Assembly: GCF_002802965.1 (NCBI RefSeq)
Contig: NZ_NXGA01000001.1
Location: forward strand, 3,168,954 to 3,232,953
Origin: Sporolactobacillus pectinivorans
Lineage (GTDB): Bacteria; Bacillota; Bacilli; Bacillales; Sporolactobacillaceae
DNA: 64,000 nucleotides
Reading direction: 5' to 3'
The notes below the pieces were generated by a model. That model was not told the DNA's origin and did no database searches. It saw only the letters and a list, made by a program, of their open reading frames with translations. Both the position numbers and the translations under genes were made by a program. Each line of letters starts with the position of its first letter. Within the stretch, counting starts at the first letter, position 1. Below, in pieces: positions 1-9,069 of this stretch.

Positions 1-374
1 CCTGTGTAAACAATTTTTTGATTGGCCGTTTCTGTCACGCTGGATCCGTGGAATGCTTGCGTCAGCTTCACTTTGCCAAAGGGGAACTGATATGCGCCCC
101 CAATGGACATCCCGTGCGTTCCGAGACCTTGCCATTCAAAATAAGTTGCAAGTTCAGCCACTGCAATAACCAGTGAACCGTCACGTTCAGCAATCTCCCG
201 GGTATCCAGAGTATGATCGCCATGTCCATGTGTAAGTAATATCGCATCAATTTTAGGCAAGTCATTGATTGTTGTCTTTGCCAGACTATTTCCGGAAATG
301 AATGGATCAATCAGCAGGTTCGCTTTCATTGTTTGGATAAGTACCGTCGAATGACCAATATAAGTGATTAACAT
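1..374 (-). CDS. ytkL: UPF0173 metal-dependent hydrolase (YtkL-like), 3' part beyond window
   Basis: The minus strand from the ATG at 374 encodes a metallo-beta-lactamase-fold protein that leaves the window after about 124 residues. The start reads MLITYIGHSTVLIQ, followed by the zinc-binding THGHGDH motif near residue 53 and a conserved TQAFHGS segment near residue 113. This layout matches the UPF0173 family (B. subtilis YtkL). The family has the hydrolase fold, but its physiological substrate is unknown. It is transcribed divergently from the M24 peptidase. The upstream sequence offers a G-rich ribosome site (GGGGGT). Only the C-terminal half is missing, because of the window edge. Confidence 0.88.
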   Translation of the reverse strand, partial: MLITYIGHSTVLIQTMKANLLIDPFISGNSLAKTTINDLPKIDAILLTHGHGDHTLDTREIAERDGSLVIAVAELATYFEWQGLGTHGMSIGGAYQFPFGKVKLTQAFHGSSVTETANQKIVYT

Positions 375-447
375 ACGATTTACCCCCGTTCACGTTTGAA
401 ATGCCGCAGCATCCGAAATTGACCTGCAATCCGGATCCTTTTTCAAA

Positions 448-561
448 GGCTTTGTTAAACTAATCTGTTGCTTTTCGCTCCACGCGCTCGCTGTTCCCGC
501 AGGAGCCTCGCACCTTCCAATCAATGGGCTGGTGAAACCAACATTGAACTTTAACACAGCC
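448..561. repeat. MITE-like dispersed repeat with terminal inverted repeats
   Basis: A 114-bp element lies between the two divergent genes. Its left end reads GGCTTTGTTAAA and its right end, on the other strand, GGCTGTGTTAAA: a 12-bp terminal inverted repeat with one mismatch. The interior contains, on the minus strand, GCCCATTGATTGGAAGGTGC and CTCCTGCGGGAACAGC. From memory, this resembles a short non-coding repeat scattered through intergenic regions of many Bacillaceae genomes. It has no coding capacity. The rest of the 375-764 intergenic stretch shows nothing else beyond promoter-like AT-rich sequence. Confidence 0.65.
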
Positions 562-764
562 CCTTCAAAAAAAGTATTTTGCAAACTGAACCATACTGGT
601 TTTAATAGATTTATTATACACTACACTCAGGATAATTCGGAGGAAAGCGTCCGTGTGAAGAACCGGCCAAATAAAAAATCGTCAAATTGTTCCAGCTATT
701 GATGACCGCTGTGTCTCTTATTGTGATACATTAAAGGTATTATTATTTCATTGGAGTGACCTCA

Positions 765-1862
765 GTGGCAGATAAAATTACAAAAATTGAAATGTGGCTT
801 CAGAATCACGAGGGTAGGTTTGCCTATATCGCCGACCCAACCAACGTTTTCTACCTGACACAGTTTAAATGCGACCCTCATGAACGGTTTCTGGGACTTT
901 TTGTGTTCCCGGACGCGGAACCCTTAATGATCTGTCCCGAACTGGAAGTAGGGCAGGCCCGTGCATCTGCATTTGGACATGAGGTGATTGGCTACCGTGA
1001 CGATCAGGATCCGTGGACTTTTGTGCGGAAAGCCCTTGAAGATCGAAAACTTTCATCCGGAAAGATATTTATCGAACCGAGTACACTGCCTTTCAGAAAA
1101 GCCATGGCAGTGAAAGAACTTTACCCGGATGCCTCTTTTTCTTCAATTGAGTCTTTTCTTGCCTCGATGCGGAAAATAAAAGATAGCGCTGAGTTAGCAG
1201 CCATGAAAAAAGCCGGGGAGATTGCCGACAACGCGGTCAAACTTGGCGTTGAAGCAATTAAAAAAGGCCGGACCGAACAGGTTATTATTGCCGAGATCGA
1301 ACATGAGCTGGCAAAACACGGTTACTCGGAAATGGCGTTTGACACCATGGTTCTGACTGGTGAGAACAGCGCGGCACCGCACGGCCATCCGGGCAGCCGC
1401 CAGATCAAGGAAGGCGACTTTGTCCTGTTTGACTTGGGTGTCGTCATTGACGGTTATTGTTCGGATATTACCCGAACCGTTTGCTATAAATATATTTCTG
1501 ATGAGCAGAAAAAAATATACGATGCGACACTTCGGGCGAATATGGAAGCAATCAAAGCCGTACATGAAGGACTTCGCATTGGGGACCTCGACGGCGTAGC
1601 AAGGAAAGTGATTACCGACGCAGGTTACGGTGACTATTTTACACATCGGGTCGGTCACGGTCTCGGCTTGGGTGAACATGAAGAACCTTCCATGAGCGCG
1701 GATAATGACCAGACGCTTCAGAACGGAATGGTATTCACCATTGAACCCGGAATCTATCTTCCCGGTGTTGGCGGTGTCCGGATTGAAGACGATGTCTATC
1801 TGAGTGAGAAAGGACCGATAACTCTGACTCACTATCCGAAAGAATTGCAGATTATTTCCTGA
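765..1862 (+). CDS. M24 family Xaa-Pro peptidase / prolidase
   Basis: This is a 365-residue M24 (creatinase/prolidase-like) dipeptidase that should cleave X-Pro peptides in the cytosol with two divalent metal ions. An N-terminal creatinase-type domain (to about 140) precedes the pita-bread catalytic domain. All five metal ligands are visible: Asp in FDLG (about 223), Asp in YCSDITRT (about 234), His in RVGHGLG (about 298), Glu in TIEPGIY (about 327) and Glu in RIEDD (about 341). I chose the GTG at 765 because GGAG lies 8 nt upstream. The in-frame GTG at 756 would overlap that ribosome site. B. subtilis homologues include PapA and PapB; which one is closest cannot be decided here. Confidence 0.9.
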   Translation: MADKITKIEMWLQNHEGRFAYIADPTNVFYLTQFKCDPHERFLGLFVFPDAEPLMICPELEVGQARASAFGHEVIGYRDDQDPWTFVRKALEDRKLSSGKIFIEPSTLPFRKAMAVKELYPDASFSSIESFLASMRKIKDSAELAAMKKAGEIADNAVKLGVEAIKKGRTEQVIIAEIEHELAKHGYSEMAFDTMVLTGENSAAPHGHPGSRQIKEGDFVLFDLGVVIDGYCSDITRTVCYKYISDEQKKIYDATLRANMEAIKAVHEGLRIGDLDGVARKVITDAGYGDYFTHRVGHGLGLGEHEEPSMSADNDQTLQNGMVFTIEPGIYLPGVGGVRIEDDVYLSEKGPITLTHYPKELQIIS

Positions 1863-1905
1863 TATACGGTAGATCGAATCCCTGTTTTCACAAAAATAAG
1901 AGTTA

Positions 1906-1955
1906 AGGCTGTCTCCCCGGCCGGAAAAGCCGGTTGGGGAGACAGCCTCTTTGTT
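1906..1955. terminator. Rho-independent terminator
   Basis: A long GC-rich hairpin (left arm begins AGGCTGTCTCCCC, right arm ends GGGGAGACAGCCT) follows the M24 peptidase stop by about 45 nt and is followed by TCTTTGTTT. It ends the plus-strand peptidase transcript. Confidence 0.85.
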
Positions 1956-2048
1956 TATGTGCAGTTCCGCGCCGTCACGCATTCAGTTTTAGAGTGGAAC
2001 CAATAAGTAAACGGATAATAGCTAAAGTTTTTAAGCAGTCATGACTCG

Positions 2049-2318
2049 TTAGCGCTTCCGGATTCCGCCTGATTCGGCACACCCGCGCCGGCTCACTGGC
2101 ATAGCGTCGAAACAGGAAGCCCAGGTCACCCCGATAATCTTTCTGCCACGGTTTCTGCTTAACTGGAGTATCACCTTAAGCGGATAGAGATAGCCGCGTT
2201 GAGCCCAACGAGAATATTCAATCTTAAATCCCATCTTCAGGTCAACGTAAAAACAGAATGCCATATGCTCCCAGGCGCAGAGGAACCAGCCGGAATAATG
2301 ATCCTCCGTTTTTTTCAT
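2049..2318 (-). CDS. Doubtful 89-codon ORF overlapping ackA stop
   Basis: This open frame starts with ATG overlapping the ackA stop as ATGA, the geometry of translational coupling. It would encode 89 residues, aromatic-rich in the first half and basic at the end, with no domain I recognise. No ribosome site is visible upstream and the composition looks non-coding. It may be only the open 3' region after ackA. No other gene is apparent between 1956 and 2314. Confidence 0.15.
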   Translation of the reverse strand: MKKTEDHYSGWFLCAWEHMAFCFYVDLKMGFKIEYSRWAQRGYLYPLKVILQLSRNRGRKIIGVTWASCFDAMPVSRRGCAESGGIRKR

Positions 2319-3517
2319 ATATTCTGATGTTGTTTGGACAGCCGTACAGTATCTCTTGCAATCATAACTTCTTCATTTGTAGGAATGACAAGCACCTTAA
2401 CGGGAGAATGCGGGGCGCTGATCAATGTTTCTTCGCCGATTGCTTTGTTCCGGTCATGATCACCATACACACCCATAAACTCGAGCCCGCTCATCACTTT
2501 TTCACGGATCATCGGGCTATGTTCCCCGATTCCCGCGGTAAAAATAATTGCATCAACCCCGGACATTTTTGCCGCATAGGAACCTATATATTTCTGTATG
2601 CGTTCGATGAACACATCGATGGCAAGTTTGGCGCGCTTATTCCCCCGCTTCGCTTCCTTCTCAATGTCCCGGAGGTCGCTGGAAAATCCGGTCAGGCCAA
2701 GCAGCCCGCTTTTCTTATTTAAGACATTCACAACTTCAGTCGCATTCATACCGGTCTTATCCATGATATAGGGGATCAGAGCGGGGTCGACGTCCCCGGA
2801 ACGCGTCCCCATGGTCAGCCCCGCGAGCGGAGTAAATCCCATTGAAGTATCAATCGATTTTCCGCCTTTAACTGCTGTGATGCTGGCCCCATTCCCGAGA
2901 TGGCATGAAATAAGGCGAAGTTTTTCGATCGGACGGCTCAGTAGTTCTGCTGCCCGGATTGTCACATATTTATGGCTCGTTCCGTGAAAGCCGTATTTTC
3001 TAACCCCGTATTCCGTATAATATTCGTATGGCAGACTGTACAGATATGCTTCGCTACCCATGGTTTGGTGGAAGGCGGTATCAAAAACAACCACTTCCGG
3101 CACGCCCGGAAGCACTTCGCGAAAGGCCCTGATACCAACCAAGTTGGCCGGATTATGCAGCGGCGCCAGTTCAGAGAGGTTTTCAATTTCCCTAATGACT
3201 TCATCCGTAACCAGTGCCGAATCATTAAACGTTTCACCGCCGTGAACCACGCGATGTCCGATGCCATCGATTTCTTTCAACGAACGGATGATTTTCAAGG
3301 AAGTCAGTTTTTTAAGAAGTTCCCGGACCGCTTCTTCGTGATCAGAAATCGAAGCAATCTCCTGCACTTTTTCCCCTCTGACACTGATCGTAAAGATGGA
3401 GTCCGACAAGCCGATTCTCTCGACGGAGCCCTTTGTAATCAGCTCTTCAGCGGGCATATCCAGAAGCTGAAATTTTAGTGAAGAGCTGCCTGCGTTGATT
3501 GCCAGAATTAATGCCAT
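2315..3517 (-). CDS. ackA: Acetate kinase
   Basis: AckA (EC 2.7.2.1) interconverts acetyl phosphate plus ADP with acetate plus ATP, the last step of overflow acetate production. The 400 residues are the usual length. The N-terminal signature [12 protein letters not shown] lies at about residue 8 and the second signature [11 protein letters not shown] near residue 86. The conserved [10 protein letters not shown] and TAGIGEHSP segments are also present. A GGGGG ribosome site precedes the ATG. It follows ytxK on the same strand by about 21 nt, as in B. subtilis, and so probably shares the promoter and CcpA site upstream of ytxK. Confidence 0.97.
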   Translation of the reverse strand: MALILAINAGSSSLKFQLLDMPAEELITKGSVERIGLSDSIFTISVRGEKVQEIASISDHEEAVRELLKKLTSLKIIRSLKEIDGIGHRVVHGGETFNDSALVTDEVIREIENLSELAPLHNPANLVGIRAFREVLPGVPEVVVFDTAFHQTMGSEAYLYSLPYEYYTEYGVRKYGFHGTSHKYVTIRAAELLSRPIEKLRLISCHLGNGASITAVKGGKSIDTSMGFTPLAGLTMGTRSGDVDPALIPYIMDKTGMNATEVVNVLNKKSGLLGLTGFSSDLRDIEKEAKRGNKRAKLAIDVFIERIQKYIGSYAAKMSGVDAIIFTAGIGEHSPMIREKVMSGLEFMGVYGDHDRNKAIGEETLISAPHSPVKVLVIPTNEEVMIARDTVRLSKQHQNI

Positions 3518-3538
3518 GCCTTTAGCCCCCTTATCATC

Positions 3539-4513
3539 TCATACCGAGCGTCCTGCAAACCAGCGATCCAGCTGCGCCATAAAGCCGCGCATTGCCTGTT
3601 CATCCATGAAATCAGGCATTTCTGCCAGTAGAGCCTGTTTGTGGGGCGTAACATTCTGCCCTTTTTTCTGCATCAGCAGGATACTCTTCGCCGCTTTTCC
3701 ATCCTTAAAAAGCGAAAGAGGCAGCTGAAGAAGGGCCAGAATGATTGCATGTTTTTGCAGAAAGTCATGAAAACGGCGCTCCCGGTCATCTGCAAATAAG
3801 CGATTGGGTATCAGATAAAGCAGATAACCTGCTTCTTTCAAATATTTCAACCCCTGCTCAATAAAAAGAAAATGCGTGTATGCTTTTCCATTAATCCCGT
3901 TCAGTTCATAGCTTTCAGCCGTCTCCTGATCCGGGTAGTATCCAATCGGAACATCGCAGACCGCAAAATCCGTCGGTTCAGTAAGAATGGGTTTAAGTCC
4001 GTCCTGATGAAAAAGATGAATATCTTTTTGCTGCAGATTTGCATTTGTATAAGCCAGTTTGATCAGCAGATCATCCGTGTCCGCGCCATAGGCTTCTACA
4101 TGATCTGCTTTCGTCTGATTCAGAATTCCAGTCAGAAGATTGCCCGTGCCAACTGCAGGATCCAATATAGTGAAAGGCGCTTGTTCCGCCAGCAGAGCCA
4201 CAATATGTCCAATCAGCATGACTAAAGCATCCGGTGTCATCTCATGGCCCGGCTTCGGATCAGCCTTCATGCCCTTAAGTGCGGCGAGCTGGAATGCTCT
4301 CCGGACATCCTCGGCTGTCATCTGCTCACGAAAAAAAGAGGCATAAAGCGGACGGAGCTGATCGCTCAGCGCCCCCTCACTGACTGTATCATTGTATATG
4401 TCTTCTCCGGCCCTGCAAAGTCCTTCAAGATAGGAGATATGACTCTTATTTTGAAGCAGCAGAGCAGAACGGTCAAGGATTGAAAATAGGTCACTCACCA
4501 GCGATGTTTGCAC
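3539..4513 (-). CDS. ytxK: Class I SAM-dependent methyltransferase YtxK
   Basis: This is an N6-adenine-type methyltransferase of the YtxK family, found next to ackA in many Firmicutes. SAM motif I reads LDPAVGTGNLL near residue 120. The catalytic-loop position, NPPY in DNA adenine methylases, reads DVPIGYY, as in YtxK proteins, so activity on DNA is uncertain. I place the start at the GTG at 4513 (324 residues), because GGAGG lies 8 nt upstream of it. The two upstream ATGs at 4531 and 4528 have no ribosome site, and GGAGG falls inside their first codons. If 4531 were used the protein would have 330 residues. Confidence 0.85.
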   Translation of the reverse strand: MQTSLVSDLFSILDRSALLLQNKSHISYLEGLCRAGEDIYNDTVSEGALSDQLRPLYASFFREQMTAEDVRRAFQLAALKGMKADPKPGHEMTPDALVMLIGHIVALLAEQAPFTILDPAVGTGNLLTGILNQTKADHVEAYGADTDDLLIKLAYTNANLQQKDIHLFHQDGLKPILTEPTDFAVCDVPIGYYPDQETAESYELNGINGKAYTHFLFIEQGLKYLKEAGYLLYLIPNRLFADDRERRFHDFLQKHAIILALLQLPLSLFKDGKAAKSILLMQKKGQNVTPHKQALLAEMPDFMDEQAMRGFMAQLDRWFAGRSV

Positions 4514-4533
4514 TTCGATTTCCTCCATCATTA

Positions 4534-4581
4534 AGTAAACGCTTACAACAAAAAATATACATTAAAGAAGCCGAATTACAA
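4534..4581 (-). promoter_or_regulatory. Candidate sigma-A promoter with cre (CcpA) site for ytxK-ackA
   Basis: Read on the minus strand, TTGTAA (4576-4581) and TATATT (4554-4559) are separated by 16 nt and form a plausible sigma-A promoter. Immediately downstream, TGTAAGCGTTTACT (4534-4547) matches the cre consensus TGWNANCGNTNWCA at 13 of 14 positions. The site would sit at about +1, a position that normally gives CcpA repression. In B. subtilis ackA the cre lies upstream and gives activation. The -35 box overlaps the last codons of the small ORF at 4562-4714. Confidence 0.6.
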
Positions 4582-4714
4582 TTGTTGAAGCTACCATTGG
4601 TAAAATGCCGGCAGAAAACGCAATCAAAGAAGCCTCAGGCATCCCGCACGCAGCAAATTCATTTTCCGTTAAATCTACCTGCTTTCTGCCAAAAGGCACC
4701 TGATTCAACTTCAA
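4562..4714 (-). CDS. Small hypothetical membrane-like protein (50 aa)
   Basis: A 50-codon ORF begins with TTG at 4714 after a strong ribosome site, GGGGGAG, 5-6 nt upstream. The product starts MKLNQVPFGRKQVDL. It ends in a hydrophobic stretch, SLIAFSAGILPMVASTIVIR, that could form one membrane helix. It sits between ytfJ and ytxK on the same strand. I do not recognise the family. The good start signal and the amphipathic-then-hydrophobic pattern favour a real short gene. The 270 bases between it and ytfJ (4715-4984) are AT-rich and show no convincing gene. Confidence 0.5.
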   Translation of the reverse strand: MKLNQVPFGRKQVDLTENEFAACGMPEASLIAFSAGILPMVASTIVIRLL

Positions 4715-4984
4715 GATCACTCCCCCTTACCGGCAACATCCATTGAAAAAATAAGTATTTCAAAACTTCCGGGACACATTCAGACTTTATAATCTAATTT
4801 TAGCGACAGAATAATAAGAACGCAAGCTGTACTTGTTGCAGCAAACCAAATGTTAAAAGACAATAATGATTTACGTTTTAAGAACAATGAAGTTTCAGCG
4901 CCAGAAATGAAAAACCGAAACGAAGGCCTGATTATCCTCCATTTCGATTCATTCTGCGGAATAAATTAACGGCAATGATTTTTT

Positions 4985-5458
4985 TTAAAATTCTTCTTCA
5001 TCTTGCCAATCACTTCTATGTCTTTTTCTGCGCGGTTTAATTTCTGGTTCATCACTGCCTGCTTTTTCCAGAATCTCTTTTATTTTGTCAACCGTCTGAG
5101 GCGCAAGATCAATCATCCGCTCGTACAGATGAGTGCTGTTATCCAGATGTATGGTTTTCACACCTTTCGGGCCAACGATCAGAAACGCAATGGGGGTAAT
5201 TGATACACCGCCCCCTGCACCGCCGCCGAAAGGCAGATAGGCTTCCGTTTCCTCGCTTGGTTCCTCATCCGGATTTTCATTTTGCGTATTAAATTCACTC
5301 CCGCCGGCAACAAAACCGAAACCGACTCTGGAGATTGTAATAATCATATGGCCGTCTTCGGTCTCAATCGGATCACCGATGATCGTTTTGACATCGATCA
5401 TCGACTGAAGGTTTTCCAAAGCTGTTTTCATGAGCCCTTGTATCGGGTGATCTGCCAT
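4985..5458 (-). CDS. ytfJ: Sporulation/germination protein YtfJ (GerW family)
   Basis: This 157-residue protein begins MADHPIQGLMKTALENLQSM and continues with GFGFVAGGSEF, a Gly-rich GGGAGGGVSITPIAFL segment and a basic tail (KPRRKRHRSD). These are the hallmarks of the YtfJ/GerW spore family. In B. subtilis ytfJ is a forespore gene needed for normal L-alanine germination. I chose the ATG at 5458, preceded by GGGGGG, because homologues start at MADHPIQ. An extension to 5539 would add 27 unlikely residues. The upstream ytfI stop lies 2 nt away inside the ribosome site, so the pair is probably translationally coupled. Confidence 0.93.
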   Translation of the reverse strand: MADHPIQGLMKTALENLQSMIDVKTIIGDPIETEDGHMIITISRVGFGFVAGGSEFNTQNENPDEEPSEETEAYLPFGGGAGGGVSITPIAFLIVGPKGVKTIHLDNSTHLYERMIDLAPQTVDKIKEILEKAGSDEPEIKPRRKRHRSDWQDEEEF

Positions 5459-5460
5459 GT

Positions 5461-6066
5461 CTATTCCCCCCCTTTCAGCTGCCGCCTGATTTTCCTCATC
5501 ATACTTATAGCTTCTCCCACATTCAGAGACATCATGCATGAGAATTGGGATGCAAATCGCTGTTCCTGAAAAAGGGGAACGACCTCAACGTGCGGCCGAT
5601 CGATGGACATTTTTCCGATCAGCGGCATAATCATTGACTTAGCCGACCAGATCATACCGCAAAGAATAGCCGTATCCCGCGCATCGCCGGATCCAAAAGA
5701 TGTTCTCCATAAGAAATGGCTGAGGCACAATTTATCCGAAAGATGGAGGGATCGAATAGTACCAGCCGTTTTAAGGGACAAGCGATACCAGTCACTCAGG
5801 GACTTGACTATGCTTTGGTCCGCATGGTGCTCACCAGACACCATGCTGGATTCATGCAGCTCTTCAATGGCTTTCTTAATCTTTGCCGGATCAGCTTTGA
5901 ACGAAAAAAGTTCCTTCTGCCAAAAGCCAAACTTTATTGAGAATTGGGCGGTTTCTGCATCAACCAGACCGTCAACTTTAATCGTCAGCGTGCTTCTCCA
6001 AATGACAAACACGAGAATAAACAATGCGGCCAGCAGGCATAAAATCGCTATGAGAATAATCATCAT
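5461..6066 (-). CDS. ytfI: DUF2953 membrane protein YtfI
   Basis: The 201-residue product opens with a membrane helix (MMIILIAILCLLAALFILVF) and then a soluble domain with KVDGLVDAETAQFSIKFG. This is the DUF2953 pattern of YtfI, usually paired with ytfJ. The function is unknown; the pairing suggests a role in the forespore. I take the ATG at 6066, so that the helix begins at residue 1 as in homologues. An in-frame ATG at 6144 would add 26 residues. Its stop overlaps the ytfJ ribosome site. Confidence 0.8.
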   Translation of the reverse strand: MMIILIAILCLLAALFILVFVIWRSTLTIKVDGLVDAETAQFSIKFGFWQKELFSFKADPAKIKKAIEELHESSMVSGEHHADQSIVKSLSDWYRLSLKTAGTIRSLHLSDKLCLSHFLWRTSFGSGDARDTAILCGMIWSAKSMIMPLIGKMSIDRPHVEVVPLFQEQRFASQFSCMMSLNVGEAISMMRKIRRQLKGGE

Positions 6067-6250
6067 CCATTTTCCACTTCCGGACAGGTGCAATAAATTC
6101 CGTCGCAGGATTAAAATACCATTTATTAGTGTCTGCTCATGCACAAAAACTATCCTGTTTATCCATGGAAAACTGAACCGAATTAAGGAAAAATCGAACC
6201 GAATCGAGTTAAAAACGAACGGAACGTGTAAAAATTGGCATTTGCATCAG

Positions 6251-6922
6251 TTAGTCGAGATTTTTTGCTTTTTCACGCTGGAATTCACTTTTTTCACGGT
6301 GACGTTGCTCCAGAACGCGCAACACTCGGTCAAATCCGACTTTCTGCTCGCGAAGCATGACCAGCGTATGATAGATCACGTCTGAAACTTCCCATTCCAG
6401 CTCGGCAACCGACCGGTTCTTGGCGGCGATAATTACTTCGGAAGTTTCTTCACCAATTTTTTTCAGAATCTTGTCGATACCTTCGTTAAAAAGATAGGTC
6501 GTGTAAGTGCCCTCAGGACGTTCTGCTTCACGCTCGGCAATCACATGCTCCAATTCGGCGAGAATGCTGTAACGGTCGCTGCCGCTCAGTACCGCCTCCT
6601 GCTTGTCGCCTTCTTCAGTTTTAAAACAGCTGTAGCTCCCGGTGTGACATGCGGGGCCGGCGGGATTTACTTTAACGAGCAGTGTATCCGAATCACAATC
6701 CACAGCCCAGTCGATAATTTTCTGTGTGTTTCCGGATGTTTCTCCTTTGTGCCAGAGTTTCTGGCGCGACCGGCTGAAGAACCAAGTTTCCCCAGTCTCC
6801 ATCGATTTCTGAAACGACTCTTTATTCATATAGGCCATCATTAAAATTTCTTTGCTCTGCGCATCCTGGACAATCGCCGGGACGAGTCCTTTTTCATCAA
6901 ATTTGATATCTTCTGCTTTCAT
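6251..6922 (-). CDS. hisI: Bifunctional phosphoribosyl-AMP cyclohydrolase / phosphoribosyl-ATP pyrophosphatase
   Basis: This is HisIE, carrying out the second and third steps of histidine synthesis. Residues 1-110 are the cyclohydrolase, with the metal-binding [11 protein letters not shown] and a CHTG..SCF zinc-site pair. From about residue 120 an all-helical HisE domain carries [11 protein letters not shown] (residues [12 protein letters not shown]). It is the last gene of the his operon, and its start overlaps the hisF stop by 4 nt. No clear terminator follows before ytfI, so transcription may run on. Confidence 0.95.
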   Translation of the reverse strand: MKAEDIKFDEKGLVPAIVQDAQSKEILMMAYMNKESFQKSMETGETWFFSRSRQKLWHKGETSGNTQKIIDWAVDCDSDTLLVKVNPAGPACHTGSYSCFKTEEGDKQEAVLSGSDRYSILAELEHVIAEREAERPEGTYTTYLFNEGIDKILKKIGEETSEVIIAAKNRSVAELEWEVSDVIYHTLVMLREQKVGFDRVLRVLEQRHREKSEFQREKAKNLD

Positions 6923-7677
6923 CGGATCGCCACTCCTTTTTCTTTTAAATACTTTTTAACTTTTGCAACCGAGGTTTCCTTGTAATGAAAAATTGATGCG
7001 GCCAGCGCGGCATCTGCTTTTCCCAGGCGAAACGCGTCCAAAAAATCGGAAGCTTTTCCCGCACCGCCGGATGCAATGACCGGAACAGCTACAGCCTCAC
7101 TGATTTTCCGTGTCAGGTTCAGTTCGAAACCGTTTTGCTCGCCATCCCGGTCCATACTAGTCAAAAGAATTTCGCCTGCACCAAGCGATACAGCTTTCTT
7201 TGCCCATTCGACAGCATCAAGATCTGTTTTTTTCTGGCCGCCATGTGTATAGACCCGGTATGTACCTGTCTCTGGATCAAATTTAGCATCAATGGCGCAG
7301 ACAATGCACTGGCAGCCAAAAAAATCCGCGCCGGCCGAAATCAGTTCAGGATTTGCGACCGCCGAACTATTGAGTGATATTTTGTCCGCCCCCGCACGAA
7401 GCAGCGTCTTGATATTTTCCAGTGAGTGGATGCCGCCGCCAACAGTAAAGGGGATGGCAAGTTTGGCAGCTACGGCCTTGACAACCTCAACCATTGTGTT
7501 TCTTCCTTCACTTGTTGCCGAAATATCCAGAAACACCAGTTCATCGGCACCCTCCCCGTTATAGTACATCGCAAGTTCTACCGGATCGCCCGCATCGCGC
7601 AAATGGATGAATTGTTTACCCTTGACGACACGCCCTTCTTTGACATCAAGACAGGGGATAATTCGTTTTGCCAGCAA
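6919..7677 (-). CDS. hisF: Imidazole glycerol phosphate synthase cyclase subunit
   Basis: HisF is a (beta/alpha)8 barrel that receives ammonia from HisH and closes the imidazole ring, yielding IGP and AICAR. The start [20 protein letters not shown] gives catalytic Asp11. The second catalytic Asp lies in [13 protein letters not shown] near residue 130. The 252-residue length is normal. The start lies 32 nt inside the 3' end of hisA. Confidence 0.97.
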   Translation of the reverse strand: MLAKRIIPCLDVKEGRVVKGKQFIHLRDAGDPVELAMYYNGEGADELVFLDISATSEGRNTMVEVVKAVAAKLAIPFTVGGGIHSLENIKTLLRAGADKISLNSSAVANPELISAGADFFGCQCIVCAIDAKFDPETGTYRVYTHGGQKKTDLDAVEWAKKAVSLGAGEILLTSMDRDGEQNGFELNLTRKISEAVAVPVIASGGAGKASDFLDAFRLGKADAALAASIFHYKETSVAKVKKYLKEKGVAIR

Positions 7678-8404
7678 CTGTCTTCACCGCCCTTACAGCT
7701 TCTCTGAGAAGAATCTGCTTCGTATACAGCGCCTTTCCAATAATGGCGCCGCTTATTCCACCGGAAGCATTCCCGGCCATTTTTTCAAGCTCTTTTATTG
7801 TTGTGACACCACCGGAAAGGACAACAGGAATACCGATTTCCGCAGCCAGCTTTTCTGCGCCGGCAACATTGGCGCCCTGGAGTGCTCCGTCCCGGGAAAT
7901 GTCGGTATAAATGAACCGGCATGCACCCGCGCGGATCAGCTCCCGGGCAAGCTCAGTTGCGCTTAGATCAGATACTTCAAGCCAGCCCTTCACAGCGACT
8001 TTCCCATTTTTCACGTCCAGACCGATCGTTACTTCATCCGGATACTTGCGGAGTGCTTCCCGGGTAAATTCAGGATCAGCAATCGCCGAACTGCCGAGAA
8101 CCACTCTCCGGACTCCTCCGTCCAGATAAAATTTCACCGTTTCCAGACTGCGGATGCCCCCGCCGACTTCAACACGGATCGGAACTTCCGATGCAATGTT
8201 TCGGATTATTTGCTGATTCACCGGATGTCCCGCCTTGGCACCGTCAAGATCGACGACATGAAGCCATTCGGCTCCCTGATCATAAAAGCTTTGGGCCACA
8301 CTGACCGGTGAAGCATCATAAACTGTGGACTGTCCGTAATCTCCCTGATAGAGACGCACGCACTTCCCGCCCAGCAGATCAATGGCGGGATAAATCGTAA
8401 ACAT
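7646..8404 (-). CDS. hisA: ProFAR isomerase
   Basis: HisA (EC 5.3.1.16) performs the Amadori isomerisation of ProFAR to PRFAR. Asp8 lies in [15 protein letters not shown] and the second catalytic Asp in [12 protein letters not shown] near residue 129. Its ATG shares one base with the hisH stop (TAATG). The C-terminus runs 32 nt into hisF, a long overlap that makes the last residues unusually basic. Confidence 0.97.
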   Translation of the reverse strand: MFTIYPAIDLLGGKCVRLYQGDYGQSTVYDASPVSVAQSFYDQGAEWLHVVDLDGAKAGHPVNQQIIRNIASEVPIRVEVGGGIRSLETVKFYLDGGVRRVVLGSSAIADPEFTREALRKYPDEVTIGLDVKNGKVAVKGWLEVSDLSATELARELIRAGACRFIYTDISRDGALQGANVAGAEKLAAEIGIPVVLSGGVTTIKELEKMAGNASGGISGAIIGKALYTKQILLREAVRAVKTVAGKTNYPLS

Positions 8405-9069
8405 TAGGCATCCCCCCCGCTGTCCGCAATGGATTCCGACCGAGGCACGTTTCTGACAAACCGCAGATAATTATTAAGGAGGGCCTGGCCGAATCCCCCG
8501 CTCTTTTCAGGATGAAACTGTGTGCCAAATACAAGGCCGTTTCCCACAACAGCCGGTACCAAACCGTGATAATCCGCACTCGCAATCAAAATGGAGGGAC
8601 GATCCGTGACCGCGTAATAGGAGTGGACAAAATAAGCGTAATCGGGATTAAGGTTCTGCAAAAGGGGTGAGTCCGGTTTGCTGAAATCAAGCGTATTCCA
8701 GCCGATATGCGGTACTTTATAGCTTTCGCCATTTTCTGCAGTGCCACTGAAGCGCACGACACGGCCCGGGAGAAGCGCCAGTCCGCGGGTCAGGCTTCCC
8801 TCTTCACTTTCATCAAAAAGCAGCTGCATGCCGAGACAAATACCCATCAATGGTCTCTCCCGGGCATAGCTGCGAAGAAAACCGGTTAGTTTTTTTTCAT
8901 TCAGCAAAGCCATGGCATCCTTAAAAGCGCCGACCCCGGGAAGGATCAGCCCATCCGCCTCATCCAGCTTTTCAGCATGATCACTGATGAAATAGGATTC
9001 TTCAAGCCTGATCAGAGCACGACTGAGACTGTACAGATTGCCCATTCCATAATCAACAATTCCAATCAT
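8404..9069 (-). CDS. hisH: Imidazole glycerol phosphate synthase glutaminase subunit
   Basis: HisH is a class I glutamine amidotransferase that supplies ammonia to HisF. The nucleophile is Cys in [12 protein letters not shown] near residue 78, and the His/Glu pair lies in [10 protein letters not shown] near residue 185. The 221 residues are slightly longer than usual because of a polar C-terminal tail ([13 protein letters not shown]). The ATG overlaps the hisB stop by 4 nt. Confidence 0.96.
   Translation of the reverse strand: MIGIVDYGMGNLYSLSRALIRLEESYFISDHAEKLDEADGLILPGVGAFKDAMALLNEKKLTGFLRSYARERPLMGICLGMQLLFDESEEGSLTRGLALLPGRVVRFSGTAENGESYKVPHIGWNTLDFSKPDSPLLQNLNPDYAYFVHSYYAVTDRPSILIASADYHGLVPAVVGNGLVFGTQFHPEKSGGFGQALLNNYLRFVRNVPRSESIADSGGDA

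Noticed and set aside
1194..1982. Long minus-strand open frame (262 codons) opposite the M24 peptidase
   Set aside because: Antisense shadow. The plus strand carries all catalytic residues of the peptidase.
4776..4950. Open minus-strand frame of about 55 codons with a hydrophobic middle
   Set aside because: No start codon with a ribosome site and AT-rich composition; probably chance.
5603..6385. Plus-strand open frame of 260 codons opposite ytfI/hisI
   Set aside because: Antisense shadow crossing two real genes and their spacer.
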